64,000 nucleotides of DNA from Orychophragmus violaceus (Eukaryota > Streptophyta > Magnoliopsida > Brassicales > Brassicaceae), in NCBI GenBank assembly GCA_030180135.1, contig CM058239.1:112625318-112689317 (forward strand). Reading direction: 5' to 3'. Below the pieces are notes generated by a model. The model searched no databases, was not told where the DNA came from, and worked only from the letters and a program-made list of their open reading frames with translations. Positions 55,641 to 64,000 of this stretch are shown in pieces. Position 1 is the first letter of the stretch. Each line of letters begins with the position of its first letter. Position numbers and translations under genes: made by a program.

Positions 55641-57258
55641 CTATATGCAAAAAATATATATTTATTGATATATTTATCAAAAATAACTATGACAATTGGA
55701 TTATCAAATAACCTCAAATTGTAATTTTTATCTATGTTTTAGTATCAAATGTTTTGTTACTTTTAGTCGTTTTGGTATCTCTATCTAGCCTTTAGATATT
55801 TAGATATCTGTTTGATTGATTTTTTCAGCAATCGGTTCTTTCAAGTTTAAGCTATAGGATCCATTCATATATTTTAGATTTTTGGGTCAGAAATGGACCG
55901 GTTTTTAAAATTTTAAAATCGGATGAATATTATATTTGGGTACCCGAAAAACTAGATACCTAATTACTTCGAATATTTTGAACCTAGAGTAACTGACGTA
56001 AATCATGTATCCAAGTCTAATCCAGTTTAAGCATAAAGTAATATGGTTAACTTGGAAAATAAACCGATGTACCTCGAAATAACTCATTACCCACAATATC
56101 CATAATTTTTTTGATGTATTCAATATTTATATTATTTACCCAAGATAATTGAAGTCCTACAAAATATTTATTACTTCATCGGTCCCAAAATATAACATGT
56201 TTAAGTAAAAACATATTTGTTTCAGTTTATAAGATGTTTACAAATTTGTTAAACAAATTTTAATGCTACTTAAGGTTTTAGACTTTACATTTCATATGCT
56301 TTTTATGATTGACTGAACAATATATCTAACTTACTATTAAATAATATTTTAAATATAAATATATGTTTTTAATATGTACAGTTATTTTGAGTACCCGTTT
56401 GATTATCGAGATTACATGAAAGGAACAATACCTGAAAGTACTTAGAGTAAAGAATTGTTTAGGTATTTTCTAAGACACAGATCTAAAATGAAATGATTTT
56501 TCCGAATCGATTTTCGTTCATTTTTCTGAATCTAGTTAATGTGCGAAGGGTTATCTCTATCCTAGTTCTTAAGTCCGACTAAACCATTTTAACAAAAATA
56601 AAACATTTTCCCAACCACTTATATAGATTTAGAGATGTCAAAATAGATTGTGCTCCGCATATTGAATCCAAATAGATCTATTGTGAAGTAGGTTTGGACC
56701 ATATCATTTTAGATCACAGCTCGCGCGGACCATCTGCCAGAGCCTAGAAAAAATGAAATTGCATTGGATTGGACTATTTGAACTTGGTTAGCGCGAAGAC
56801 ATCTATGAATTTACCGAGAAAATTTTTACGCTCAATCTTCTTGTGTTTTTTAGTTTTTTTTGATAAAAGGTTCAAATATGAATATGCTCTTTAGTCATTA
56901 TTGTAATTGTTTTGCTTAAAGAAACGGTTGAATTGGTTTACTTACCCTAAACCACGTTTTACCTCGCTTGCGTTACACACTAAAGAGAAAATTAGCCGTT
57001 GGTGCGAAAATGCTTCAAGCGAGAATTAAATACACCCAACAACGATCGAAACTTAATAAAATTTAAACGCAGGCAGAGAAACGGTCACAATTTTGTTAAT
57101 GGCGTCCAAGGTTTCTTTCTTTCTGCCTATAAAACAAAGATTTTTTGGCCGGCTAAAACTGCCGGCGTATCTTTTCACTATCCAATATATATTTTATCTG
57201 CACAAATTCTCCAGCTAAAGATACTCTTACAGGTAGAAACAAAAACTAGTTTCTTACA
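55641..57258 (+). promoter_or_regulatory. Upstream region of the receptor-like gene
   Basis: AT-rich and without genes. A TATA-like CCTATAAAAC lies at 57125-57134, about 125 bases before the start codon; a second AT-rich box lies near 57185. Confidence 0.4.
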
Positions 57259-59120
57259 ATGCAAACCTTCTTCTTCTTCTTCACTTTGGTTCTCTCTTTT
57301 GTTCTCATCTTCTCTGAGACTCTTGAAGACGACAAGAGAGCTTTGCTTGATTTCTTGTCAAATTTCAGTTTACCACTTCACCTCTGGAACCAGAGCTCTC
57401 CTGTTTGTCATCGCTGGACCGGAGTTACCTGCACCAAAAACAGAGATCGTATTGTATCCGTTAGATTGCCTGGGGTTGGATTCAACGGTTTCATTCCACC
57501 ATTCACCATTAGTCGTCTCTCGTCTCTGAAGATACTAAGCCTTCGAAAAAACAAACTCACCGGAGAGTTCCCTGGTGATTTCATCAATCTCAAGAACCTG
57601 ACTCATCTCTATCTACAACATAACCGCCTCTCTGGTCCATTACCAGCAATTCTCTCGGAGTTAAAGAAACTCCAGGTTCTTGATCTTTCTAACAATGGAT
57701 TCAGCGGAAGCATCCCAACCTCTCTTTCAGGTTTGACCAGTCTTCGAGTCTTGAATCTTGCAAACAACTTGTTCTCAGGGGAGATTCCTAATTTTGATCT
57801 TCCAAACCTGAGGCAAATCAACTTGTCCAACAATAGGCTCATTGGTACAATACCAAAATCTCTTCAAAGATTCCAAAGTTCTGCCTTTTCTGGCAACAAA
57901 ATAACCCAAAAGAAGAAACAACACAAGACTCCTTTCGGGTTAAGCCAGCTTGCTTTCTTGCTGATTCTATCTGCAGCTTGCATTTTGGGTGTTTCCGGAC
58001 TTTCCTCTATAATCATGATCACTTGTTTTGGGAAAACTAGAATCTCCGGGAAGTTGCGGAAGAGAGACTCGTCGTCTTCTTCTCCTCCTCCAGGAAACTG
58101 GACATCTAGAGACGATAACACTGAAGAAGGCGGCAAGATCATCTTCTTTGGAGGAAGAAACCATTCGTTTGATTTAGATGATTTGCTAAGCTCATCTGCA
58201 GAAGTTTTGGGGAAAGGTGCTTTTGGTACAACCTACAAGGTAACAATGGAAGACATGAGTACAGTCGTGGTGAAGCGATTGAAGGAAGTTGTGGTGGGAA
58301 GACGAGAGTTTGAGCAACAAATGGAGATCATTGGCATGATCAGACATGACAATGTAGCTGAGCTAAAGGCTTACTACTATTCCAAAGACGATAAACTCGC
58401 TGTTTATAGCTATTACAGCCAAGGAAGCCTCTTTGAAATGTTGCATGGTTAGTCACTTTAATTGCTTTCATTATGATGATAACTCAAAAAGCAAAAGATT
58501 TTCCATTTTTGTTTTCTGCAGGAAACAGAGGAATGTATCATAGAGTACCTTTAGATTGGGATGCAAGACTGAGAATAGCAACAGGGGCGGCGAGAGGGCT
58601 AGCTAAAATCCATGAAGGGAACAACAGGAAATGCATCCATGGGAACATCAAATCCTCAAACATCTTCTTAGACTCACAATGCTATGGCTGCATCGGTGAT
58701 ATCGGCTTGACAACCATCATGAGATCTCTTCCTCAAACCACTTGTCTTACTTCAGGTTACCACGCACCTGAAATAACAGACACGAGAAGAAGCACACAGT
58801 TTTCGGATGTATACAGCTTCGGGGTGGTTTTACTCGAGCTTTTGACAGGGAAATCGCCGGTGAGTCCAGCTGTTTCAGAGACAGAACATGGTGAAAACAT
58901 GGACTTGGCTACCTGGATAAGGTCTGTGGTGGCGAAAGAGTGGACTGGGGAAGTTTTTGATATGGAGATATTGAGTGAATCTGGTGGTTTCGAGGAAGAA
59001 ATGGTTGAGATGTTGCAAATAGGATTGGCTTGTGTTGCTCTGAAGCAACAAGAACGACCTCATATAGCTCAAGTTTTGAAATTGATTGAAGACATTCGAT
59101 TAACTGATCCTGCAGAATGA
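57259..59120 (+). CDS. LRR receptor-like pseudokinase (At1g64210-like)
   Basis: Two exons, 57259-58447 and 58522-59120, join in phase to 595 residues. A signal peptide (MQTFFFFFTLVLSFVLIFSE) leads. An LRR N-terminal cap and about five LRRs with GxIP signatures (residues about 90-215) follow, then one membrane span (LAFLLILSAACILGVSGLSS, near 230-255) and a kinase-like domain. The Gly loop GKGAFG (near 318) and VAIK-type lysine in VVVKRLK are present. The catalytic loop reads HGNIKSSN instead of HRDxKxxN, and the DFG position reads GDIGL, so phosphotransfer is unlikely. This matches the 'probable inactive receptor kinase' class; a ligand is unknown. Confidence 0.92.
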
Positions 59121-59378
59121 AGTAACACAAAGCAGTAACCTTCTTCCACAAACACGAAATCATTTTTTGCTTCGTAGATCATTTGTTTATTCAATTTGAA
59201 AGATAATGTTGTTTATTGATGTTATATTGCTTCAGAGCGGATTTGCAAAGAAAGAAACTTCGAATTAAAGATTCAGAAACAAACGAAAGAATCCAATTTC
59301 ATATATTAAAGAAAAACAGAACAAATTTGGGGAACTAAAGTACTAAAACATTAGGGCGATTCAAGCGAAATTGGAGGA

Positions 59379-59609
59379 CTAAACAGGGCTGAGAAGATGA
59401 AAAAGATGAGGTTTAGGATCTGAATTCATGCCGATGATGATGATGAGAGGGATGAATCCATAGTGAGTCGCGACCTTGGCTTTCTTCAGTGACCAGTTGG
59501 TCCAATCCTTGACGAGCTGGTACTTGGAAGACGAGGAGGATGAGGAAGACGATGATCTCTGTGACCCTTTTCCTTTTCCTTTGACCTTCAACGAACCCTT
59601 AGCCGCCAT
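59379..59609 (-). CDS. TOM7-2: Mitochondrial import receptor subunit TOM7
   Basis: 76 residues in one exon. The basic N-terminus (KVKGKGKGS) is followed by a run of ten serines, then the conserved VKDWTNWSLKKAKVATHYGF and a membrane span (FIPLIIIIGM) ending PKPHLFHLLSPV. TOM7 is a small tail-anchored component that modulates assembly of the TOM complex in the mitochondrial outer membrane. The length fits plant TOM7 (about 75-77). It is convergent with the receptor-like gene and head-to-head with UBC28. The position matches At1g64220 in the Arabidopsis order. The serine run is longer than I would expect. Confidence 0.93.
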   Translation of the reverse strand: MAAKGSLKVKGKGKGSQRSSSSSSSSSSKYQLVKDWTNWSLKKAKVATHYGFIPLIIIIGMNSDPKPHLFHLLSPV

Positions 59610-60085
59610 TGATTCCGATCTCAGAGCTCTCTGCGTCTATCTGTGTCAGTATTCTGGAAGCGGAGCGATTTTGATCAGAGCTGAAAAACCCTAAGGGTTT
59701 AAGCCCTTTTTAAAGCCCACCCTCTTCCCCTTTGAGCAAAAACTCTATCTAGACCAGAAGGTTTACTCATTCTCCTTTCTTCTCTTTTTCAATAAACAAA
59801 TAAATTATTTAATAAAATTATATTCTCTCGGTGGCTGGAAAATCGCTGGCAATTTGCATAAATCCGCAAAGGTACCTGTTTAATTTTGGTCTCGAAGCCT
59901 TTCTCTCTCTCCTTCTCACGATCTGCAGGAGTGAATCTGGAACCGAGTTTGGAGGATCTGTGTGAGGTAAAAAAGCTCACTCCTTTGTTAATAATTCAAC
60001 CTTGTTTGGTTGCTTATGGGTTTCTCTTTACTGAAATCGATCTAGCTTTTTATGATTGGATCTAGGAGTTTGTTCAGAGCGAGAA
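59610..60085. promoter_or_regulatory. Shared TOM7 - UBC28 promoter with telo-box and site II
   Basis: 476 bp separate the two start codons. A telo-box AAACCCTAA (59685-59693) lies in the palindrome AAACCCTAAGGGTTTAAG, and AAAGCCCAC at 59712-59720 is a site II element (TGGGCT) on the minus strand. This pair is typical of plant genes for mitochondrial import and translation. A probable 5' UTR intron of UBC28 spans 59967-60065 (GAG/GTAAAA to ATCTAG). Confidence 0.6.
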
Positions 60086-61508
60086 ATGGCTTCGAAGCGG
60101 ATCTTGAAAGAGCTCAAGGATCTCCAGAAGGATCCTCCAACCTCCTGCAGTGCTGGTTAGACTTTGCTCCATTTTCAGATCTTATAATCTCATTTTTGAA
60201 GGAAAAAAGTGAGATTTTTTTAATTCGTAATCAACATAAACATAGTTATCTACAGATTTTTTTTCTTGTCAGCATTATCTATAGATCTTGAAGATGTAAT
60301 TGCAGCAACGTAACAATCATACTGAGCAAACCGATGTGTATACTGATACTAAATTGCCGCTCTCTAGTGTTCATAATCTATAAGATACATGTAAAAGTTG
60401 AGATTTTTTTTTTAGAGCAAACTTCTGGGGTACGGATCTTAGATTTGTTATTGCAGCTATCTTTTGATCATAGTGAATGATAGTAAAAGAGATTGCAATT
60501 GAAAGTTGAGATTTTTTTTTTACAATTAAGCTTTTGCTGCATATCATTCATTACCTTGCTCCTCGCAATTAGGTCCTGAGATCTTCTTTGCTGTTTACAG
60601 TAACACCATTTCAGATCAGGATAAGCGAAATAGCTTTTATTGTTCCCCAGTTTTGAGTAAAAAGCTGTTTAGTCTTTGTTTAGTTGTCTATTGCATTAGG
60701 GTGTTTAGATTGTTTGTTAAGATGTGAAAGGTGGATAATGAATTGGTATTGTGGGTGTCGATAAGAGTCAAGATGATTATTGTAGGAGAATCTTAAACTG
60801 CTCATGAATTCTTCTGCCAGAGAAGTCTCAGGACATAGCTACTTCGCATGAGCATTTGTGTGTTGTTGTGTGTATTTCAGTTAATGACATAGATCATATG
60901 TTCAAAAGATTAAACTTTCTATTTGTTTTTATTCTATGAACAATTGTGAAATCTTCAAGGCCCAGTTGCTGAAGACATGTTTCATTGGCAAGCTACAATA
61001 ATGGGTCCATCTGACAGTCCTTACTCAGGCGGAGTCTTTCTCGTAACCATTCACTTCCCTCCGGATTATCCTTTCAAACCACCAAAGGTTAGAATCATTG
61101 TTTTTACCAGATTGAAATCACTAGATGTGTTCTATTGGAACTCAGTTGCCGTTTATTCTTCTTGCAGGTTGCATTTAGGACAAAAGTGTTTCACCCTAAC
61201 GTCAACAGCAACGGAAGCATTTGCCTTGACATTTTGAAAGAACAATGGAGTCCTGCACTCACCATATCCAAGGTGAACAAAAAAAAGCTCTCTTTTACAA
61301 AATAGCAACGGCCATAATGAGTCTTTAACTCTCATTTTAATGCAATCTATTGTTGATTTTCTAGGTTCTGCTTTCGATATGTTCATTGTTAACGGATCCA
61401 AACCCAGATGATCCTTTGGTTCCAGAGATTGCTCACATGTATAAAACCGATAGAGCCAAGTATGAGTCTACTGCTAGAAGCTGGACTCAGAAATATGCAA
61501 TGGGGTAA
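60086..61508 (+). CDS. UBC28: Ubiquitin-conjugating enzyme E2, UBC8 group
   Basis: Four exons, 60086-60155, 60960-61087, 61168-61272 and 61365-61508, give 148 residues, the exact size of the UbcH5-like plant group. It starts MASKRILKELKDLQKDPPTS. The HPN motif (VFHPNVNSNG) and active-site cysteine in NGSICLDILKEQWSP (Cys85) are present, and it ends WTQKYAMG. It transfers ubiquitin from E1 to substrates or RING E3 ligases in cytosol and nucleus. All introns are GT-AG, and the first is long (about 800 bp). The position next to TOM7-2 supports UBC28 (At1g64230) over its close paralogues. Confidence 0.95.
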
Positions 61509-62059
61509 AGCTTGTGCTTTTGATACATCAAGACACGGTTTTAAGAGAGGGAGAGGGAGGACCTCACATAGGATCTTCCATGAAATGTTATTGTTTCATC
61601 TCTTTGTTTGAAATCTCTTTGATGCTTTCGATGTCATTTGTTAAACATTCCTCTTTGATGTTTCCAAAACCTTGTCAAAAAATTATGTTTTATATTTCTA
61701 TAATTTTTCTACACCAAACAAACCAATTGACATTTAGCCTTACTAATTACGTTCTTGTTGATTAGCAATATATTTTTAATGGGTGAAATGATTCGTGGGT
61801 TAAAAATCCCCAATTACTCTACTTTGATGGGGTTTTTTTTTGTAGGTGAACGTACCGGTGAATTGGAGGAATCGCCTCGATCTAGTGCTGGATTTTTTGA
61901 TTTACGGTTGTTTTCTCATTATTTTATTTAAATGATAAATTAGCTTTATTGGTCTATTTAGATTTTAACGGTTTGTTTATTAATAAAAGTTAATATTTAA
62001 ATTTGAGCGGTTTTATTTACATTTGTTTTTACAGGGTTTCGTCTTTTATGACCTTAATT
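61509..62059 (+). other. UBC28 3' region and spacer
   Basis: It contains the probable UBC28 3' UTR, then AT-rich sequence. No other gene was seen. Confidence 0.5.
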
Positions 62060-62828
62060 GGCAAATTAAAATCTACACTACCCTTCCTTAATCCACAATA
62101 CACTTCTCATTAAAATGAGAGTGGTCAATTACTCTTCCACCCTTACATATTGAATTTTTAAAAAAATAGAATTGAATATTAAAAATCGGGTTGGGTTGTA
62201 TCCATTGACGGGTTGGGTGGGTTGTATCTCTATTAAAAAATTGAATATTAAAAAATTGAATATTGGCATCTCGCTTCTCCACCAGCTCGAGAAAATCGTG
62301 CTCTTCAGCTCTGTCGGATTCGGTCGTCGGAGATTCACTATCATTCACCTCGATTTCCTTCGCCTCCTACACTACCGTCGACGTCTCCTTCGCCGCGCCG
62401 TAGCCGCATTCTCATCCAAATCGAGGTTTAACTGTTTATTTGTAGATTAGTGGACTAGTCTCCTCTTTAAGAATCGATTTCAAATAGGGATTGTAATTGG
62501 GATTTGATGCACACTGGTGATTAAAGAATGTTTGTGGATTTATTATGAGTCCAAATTGGTTAGAGATGCATTGATGTGGTTGAATCATTGAATTGGGTTG
62601 CTTTTTCATAATTGAATTGTCTTTCGGGTCCATGCTCAGTTGGTAATAGTATAACTAGCTAAAACCAGTAACACCTGGAATTGTTGTATAACTGTGCACA
62701 AATTACTGTTTTGATTGAGTTTATGGGTATTGTTTGGCAGGTTAATATGATCAACAACGTCAGCATACATTATAAATTCGAGTCGCATTTATGGTCTAGT
62801 GTTTAAGGCATCAGTTGAGGAGATAAGA

Positions 62829-64000
62829 ATGTCGATGGTAGAATCTAGGTTATACAACAAGCTTGGTTTGGATGAAACCAAGGTTAAATTCCAACTGAGT
62901 CACATCCCTAGGTTGGCTGGGTGTGAGGAACAGTCGTATATTTGTGATGATGAGGAGTTTTTTGTGTATCTAATGCATGTTGATAATGAGAATCGTCGAT
63001 GTGTTTTGTATGTGGAGGTGTTGAGTACACCGGAACTTCCCGAGCAACTGTCGAGAGCGGGAAAAAGCTCTTACGATGAGAACTATGAAGGAGAAATAGG
63101 GCATGATGCCATCATGGTGTATGTTGACAAGCAACAAGAGAACAAAGAAAAAGAGGATGAAGATCTCGAAAATGATGGAGATGCTCTGAAAAATGATGGA
63201 GATGCTCTAAAAAATGATGGAGATTCTCCCAAAAATGATGGAGATCCCGAAAATGAAGGAGATGACCTCGAAAATGATGGAGATACAGAGCGTGTTGAAT
63301 ATGAGGGCAACGGTACAGATTCATCAGATTTGCGTGATGAGTATGTGGTGGAACCACCTGTTGTTGCTGTGTGTAGTCCGACTTTACCGCCATGGGAAGA
63401 CGGTTTGGATTTGGGTCTTGGTGTAGAATTTCCAAACAAGGAGGTTTTAGCAAAGTTGGTTCATAGAGGTGCATTTGTTGAATCTTTCAGCTATTTTATA
63501 CAAAAATCCGATTCTCAGCGGTGGGTAGCTAGATGTGCTCAACGAGGCTGTAATTGGAGAGTACGAGCAGCAAGGATCACAAACTCCGAAACTTTCTTGA
63601 TTAGAACATACACGAAGATGCACACATGCAACCGTACTAGTCAGAGTGAAGAAGGCAGGGAGAAGAGGAAAGGATCATCAAAACTAGTTGCATCTCTGTT
63701 GAGTGAAGAATATCCAAGGAAATACGAGACTCCAGCTCCAAAAACTATCATGGAGATTGTGAAGAGAAAAGTTGGTGTAGGGATATCATACTCCATGGCT
63801 CTGAGAGGGAAAAACCAAGCAGTTTGCGATTTTCGTGGTAGTCCAGAAGATAGCTACCGGATGTTGTATCGTTATTTGTTCGTCCGAGAACAGCTGAATG
63901 AAGGCACGGTAACACAAGTGAAACTAGATGAGTTGGGAAAATTCAAGTACCTTTTCATAGCTTTGGGAGATTCCATTGAAGGGTTTAAATGCATGAGGAA
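62829..64000 (+). CDS. MuDR-family transposase, N-terminal 390 residues
   Basis: The frame is open from the ATG at 62829 (MSMVESRLYNKLGLDETKVK) to the window edge. After a 100-residue N-terminal region comes an acidic repeat (about residues 112-152, units like LENDGDAL). The MuDR zinc/DNA-binding region follows with CAQRGCNWRVRAARI (near 236) and the KMHTC motif (near 264), then KVGVGISYSMALRGKNQAV and FKYLFIALGDSIEGFKCMR leading into the transposase core. The catalytic DDE residues and SWIM zinc finger lie beyond the window. The first ATG in frame is used; no disabling change is visible so far. Confidence 0.88.
   Translation, partial: MSMVESRLYNKLGLDETKVKFQLSHIPRLAGCEEQSYICDDEEFFVYLMHVDNENRRCVLYVEVLSTPELPEQLSRAGKSSYDENYEGEIGHDAIMVYVDKQQENKEKEDEDLENDGDALKNDGDALKNDGDSPKNDGDPENEGDDLENDGDTERVEYEGNGTDSSDLRDEYVVEPPVVAVCSPTLPPWEDGLDLGLGVEFPNKEVLAKLVHRGAFVESFSYFIQKSDSQRWVARCAQRGCNWRVRAARITNSETFLIRTYTKMHTCNRTSQSEEGREKRKGSSKLVASLLSEEYPRKYETPAPKTIMEIVKRKVGVGISYSMALRGKNQAVCDFRGSPEDSYRMLYRYLFVREQLNEGTVTQVKLDELGKFKYLFIALGDSIEGFKCMR
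63163..63285 (+). repeat. In-frame minisatellite in transposase
   Basis: About six copies of an 18-24 bp unit based on AAAAATGATGGAGATGCTCT encode (E/K)NDGD repeats, with unit lengths that keep the frame. Confidence 0.85.

Larger units (their letters stand above)
62060..64000 (+). mobile_element. Mutator-like (MULE) element, 5' part
   Basis: It contains the transposase gene below. A candidate left end is GGCAAATTAAAATCTACACT at 62060, preceded by ACCTTAATT, which would be the 9-bp target duplication; the right end is outside the window. A possible 5' UTR intron spans 62426-62740 (GAG/GTTTAA to GGCAG). Confidence 0.45.

Noticed and set aside
1..64000. tRNA or rRNA genes
   Set aside because: No cloverleaf or rRNA sequence was recognised by eye; the tRNA-like words found are retrotransposon primer sites.

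Overview
This is a plant nuclear segment. Three things show it: GT-AG introns in every recognisable host gene, plant LTR-retrotransposon lineages, and a run of genes whose products and order match Arabidopsis thaliana chromosome 1 (VHA-E3, a receptor-like pseudokinase, TOM7-2, UBC28; recalled order At1g64200 to At1g64230). The source is therefore very probably a Brassicaceae species with a TE-rich genome; I cannot name the genus.

Bases 1-52,000 are almost entirely nested transposable elements. On the minus strand, from the left edge: an Athila-like Ty3/gypsy element (gag 1-717, 5' LTR 995-2216) abuts or is inserted in a decayed Tekay/Del-type element (gag remnants, a 3.6-kb LTR at 5028-8674), which itself sits inside the reverse transcriptase of a CRM-like chromovirus (8675-11940). 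On the plus strand a Reina-type chromovirus (12436-17686) splits a fragment of an unidentified intron-containing gene. A Tat-lineage element (17906 to about 42690) follows. Its reverse transcriptase is interrupted by Ty1/copia element A (21553-37113), and A is interrupted by a second member of the same family, element B (24993-32756). Both insertions have perfect 5-bp target duplications and LTR pairs that look identical by eye. B has an uninterrupted 1325-codon gag-pol frame. The Tat element carries two RNase H domains and, downstream of pol, an antisense gene that appears to contain introns.

Bases 42,700-52,600 hold AT-rich sequence, a Helitron 3' terminus abutting what looks like another Helitron 5' end, a MITE-like palindrome-rich block, and a third, minus-strand copia element with 155-bp LTRs (45752-50243). 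That element is inserted in gene-like sequence I could not identify.

Bases 52,675-61,508 are the conserved genic island: V-ATPase subunit E (-), LRR receptor-like pseudokinase (+), TOM7 (-) and a UBC8-group E2 enzyme (+). TOM7 and UBC28 share a head-to-head promoter with a telo-box and a site II element. The last 2 kb hold the 5' part of a MuDR/Mutator-like transposase gene with an acidic in-frame minisatellite; it runs off the right edge.

The most notable observations are the self-nested young copia pair and its mosaic divergence, a probable 1.8-kb leader intron that places the gag start just after the splice acceptor, the spliced antisense gene in the Tat element, the dense W-box array in the Tekay-type LTR, the Helitron junction, and E2F-site tandem repeats upstream of VHA-E3. 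All comparisons were made by eye.
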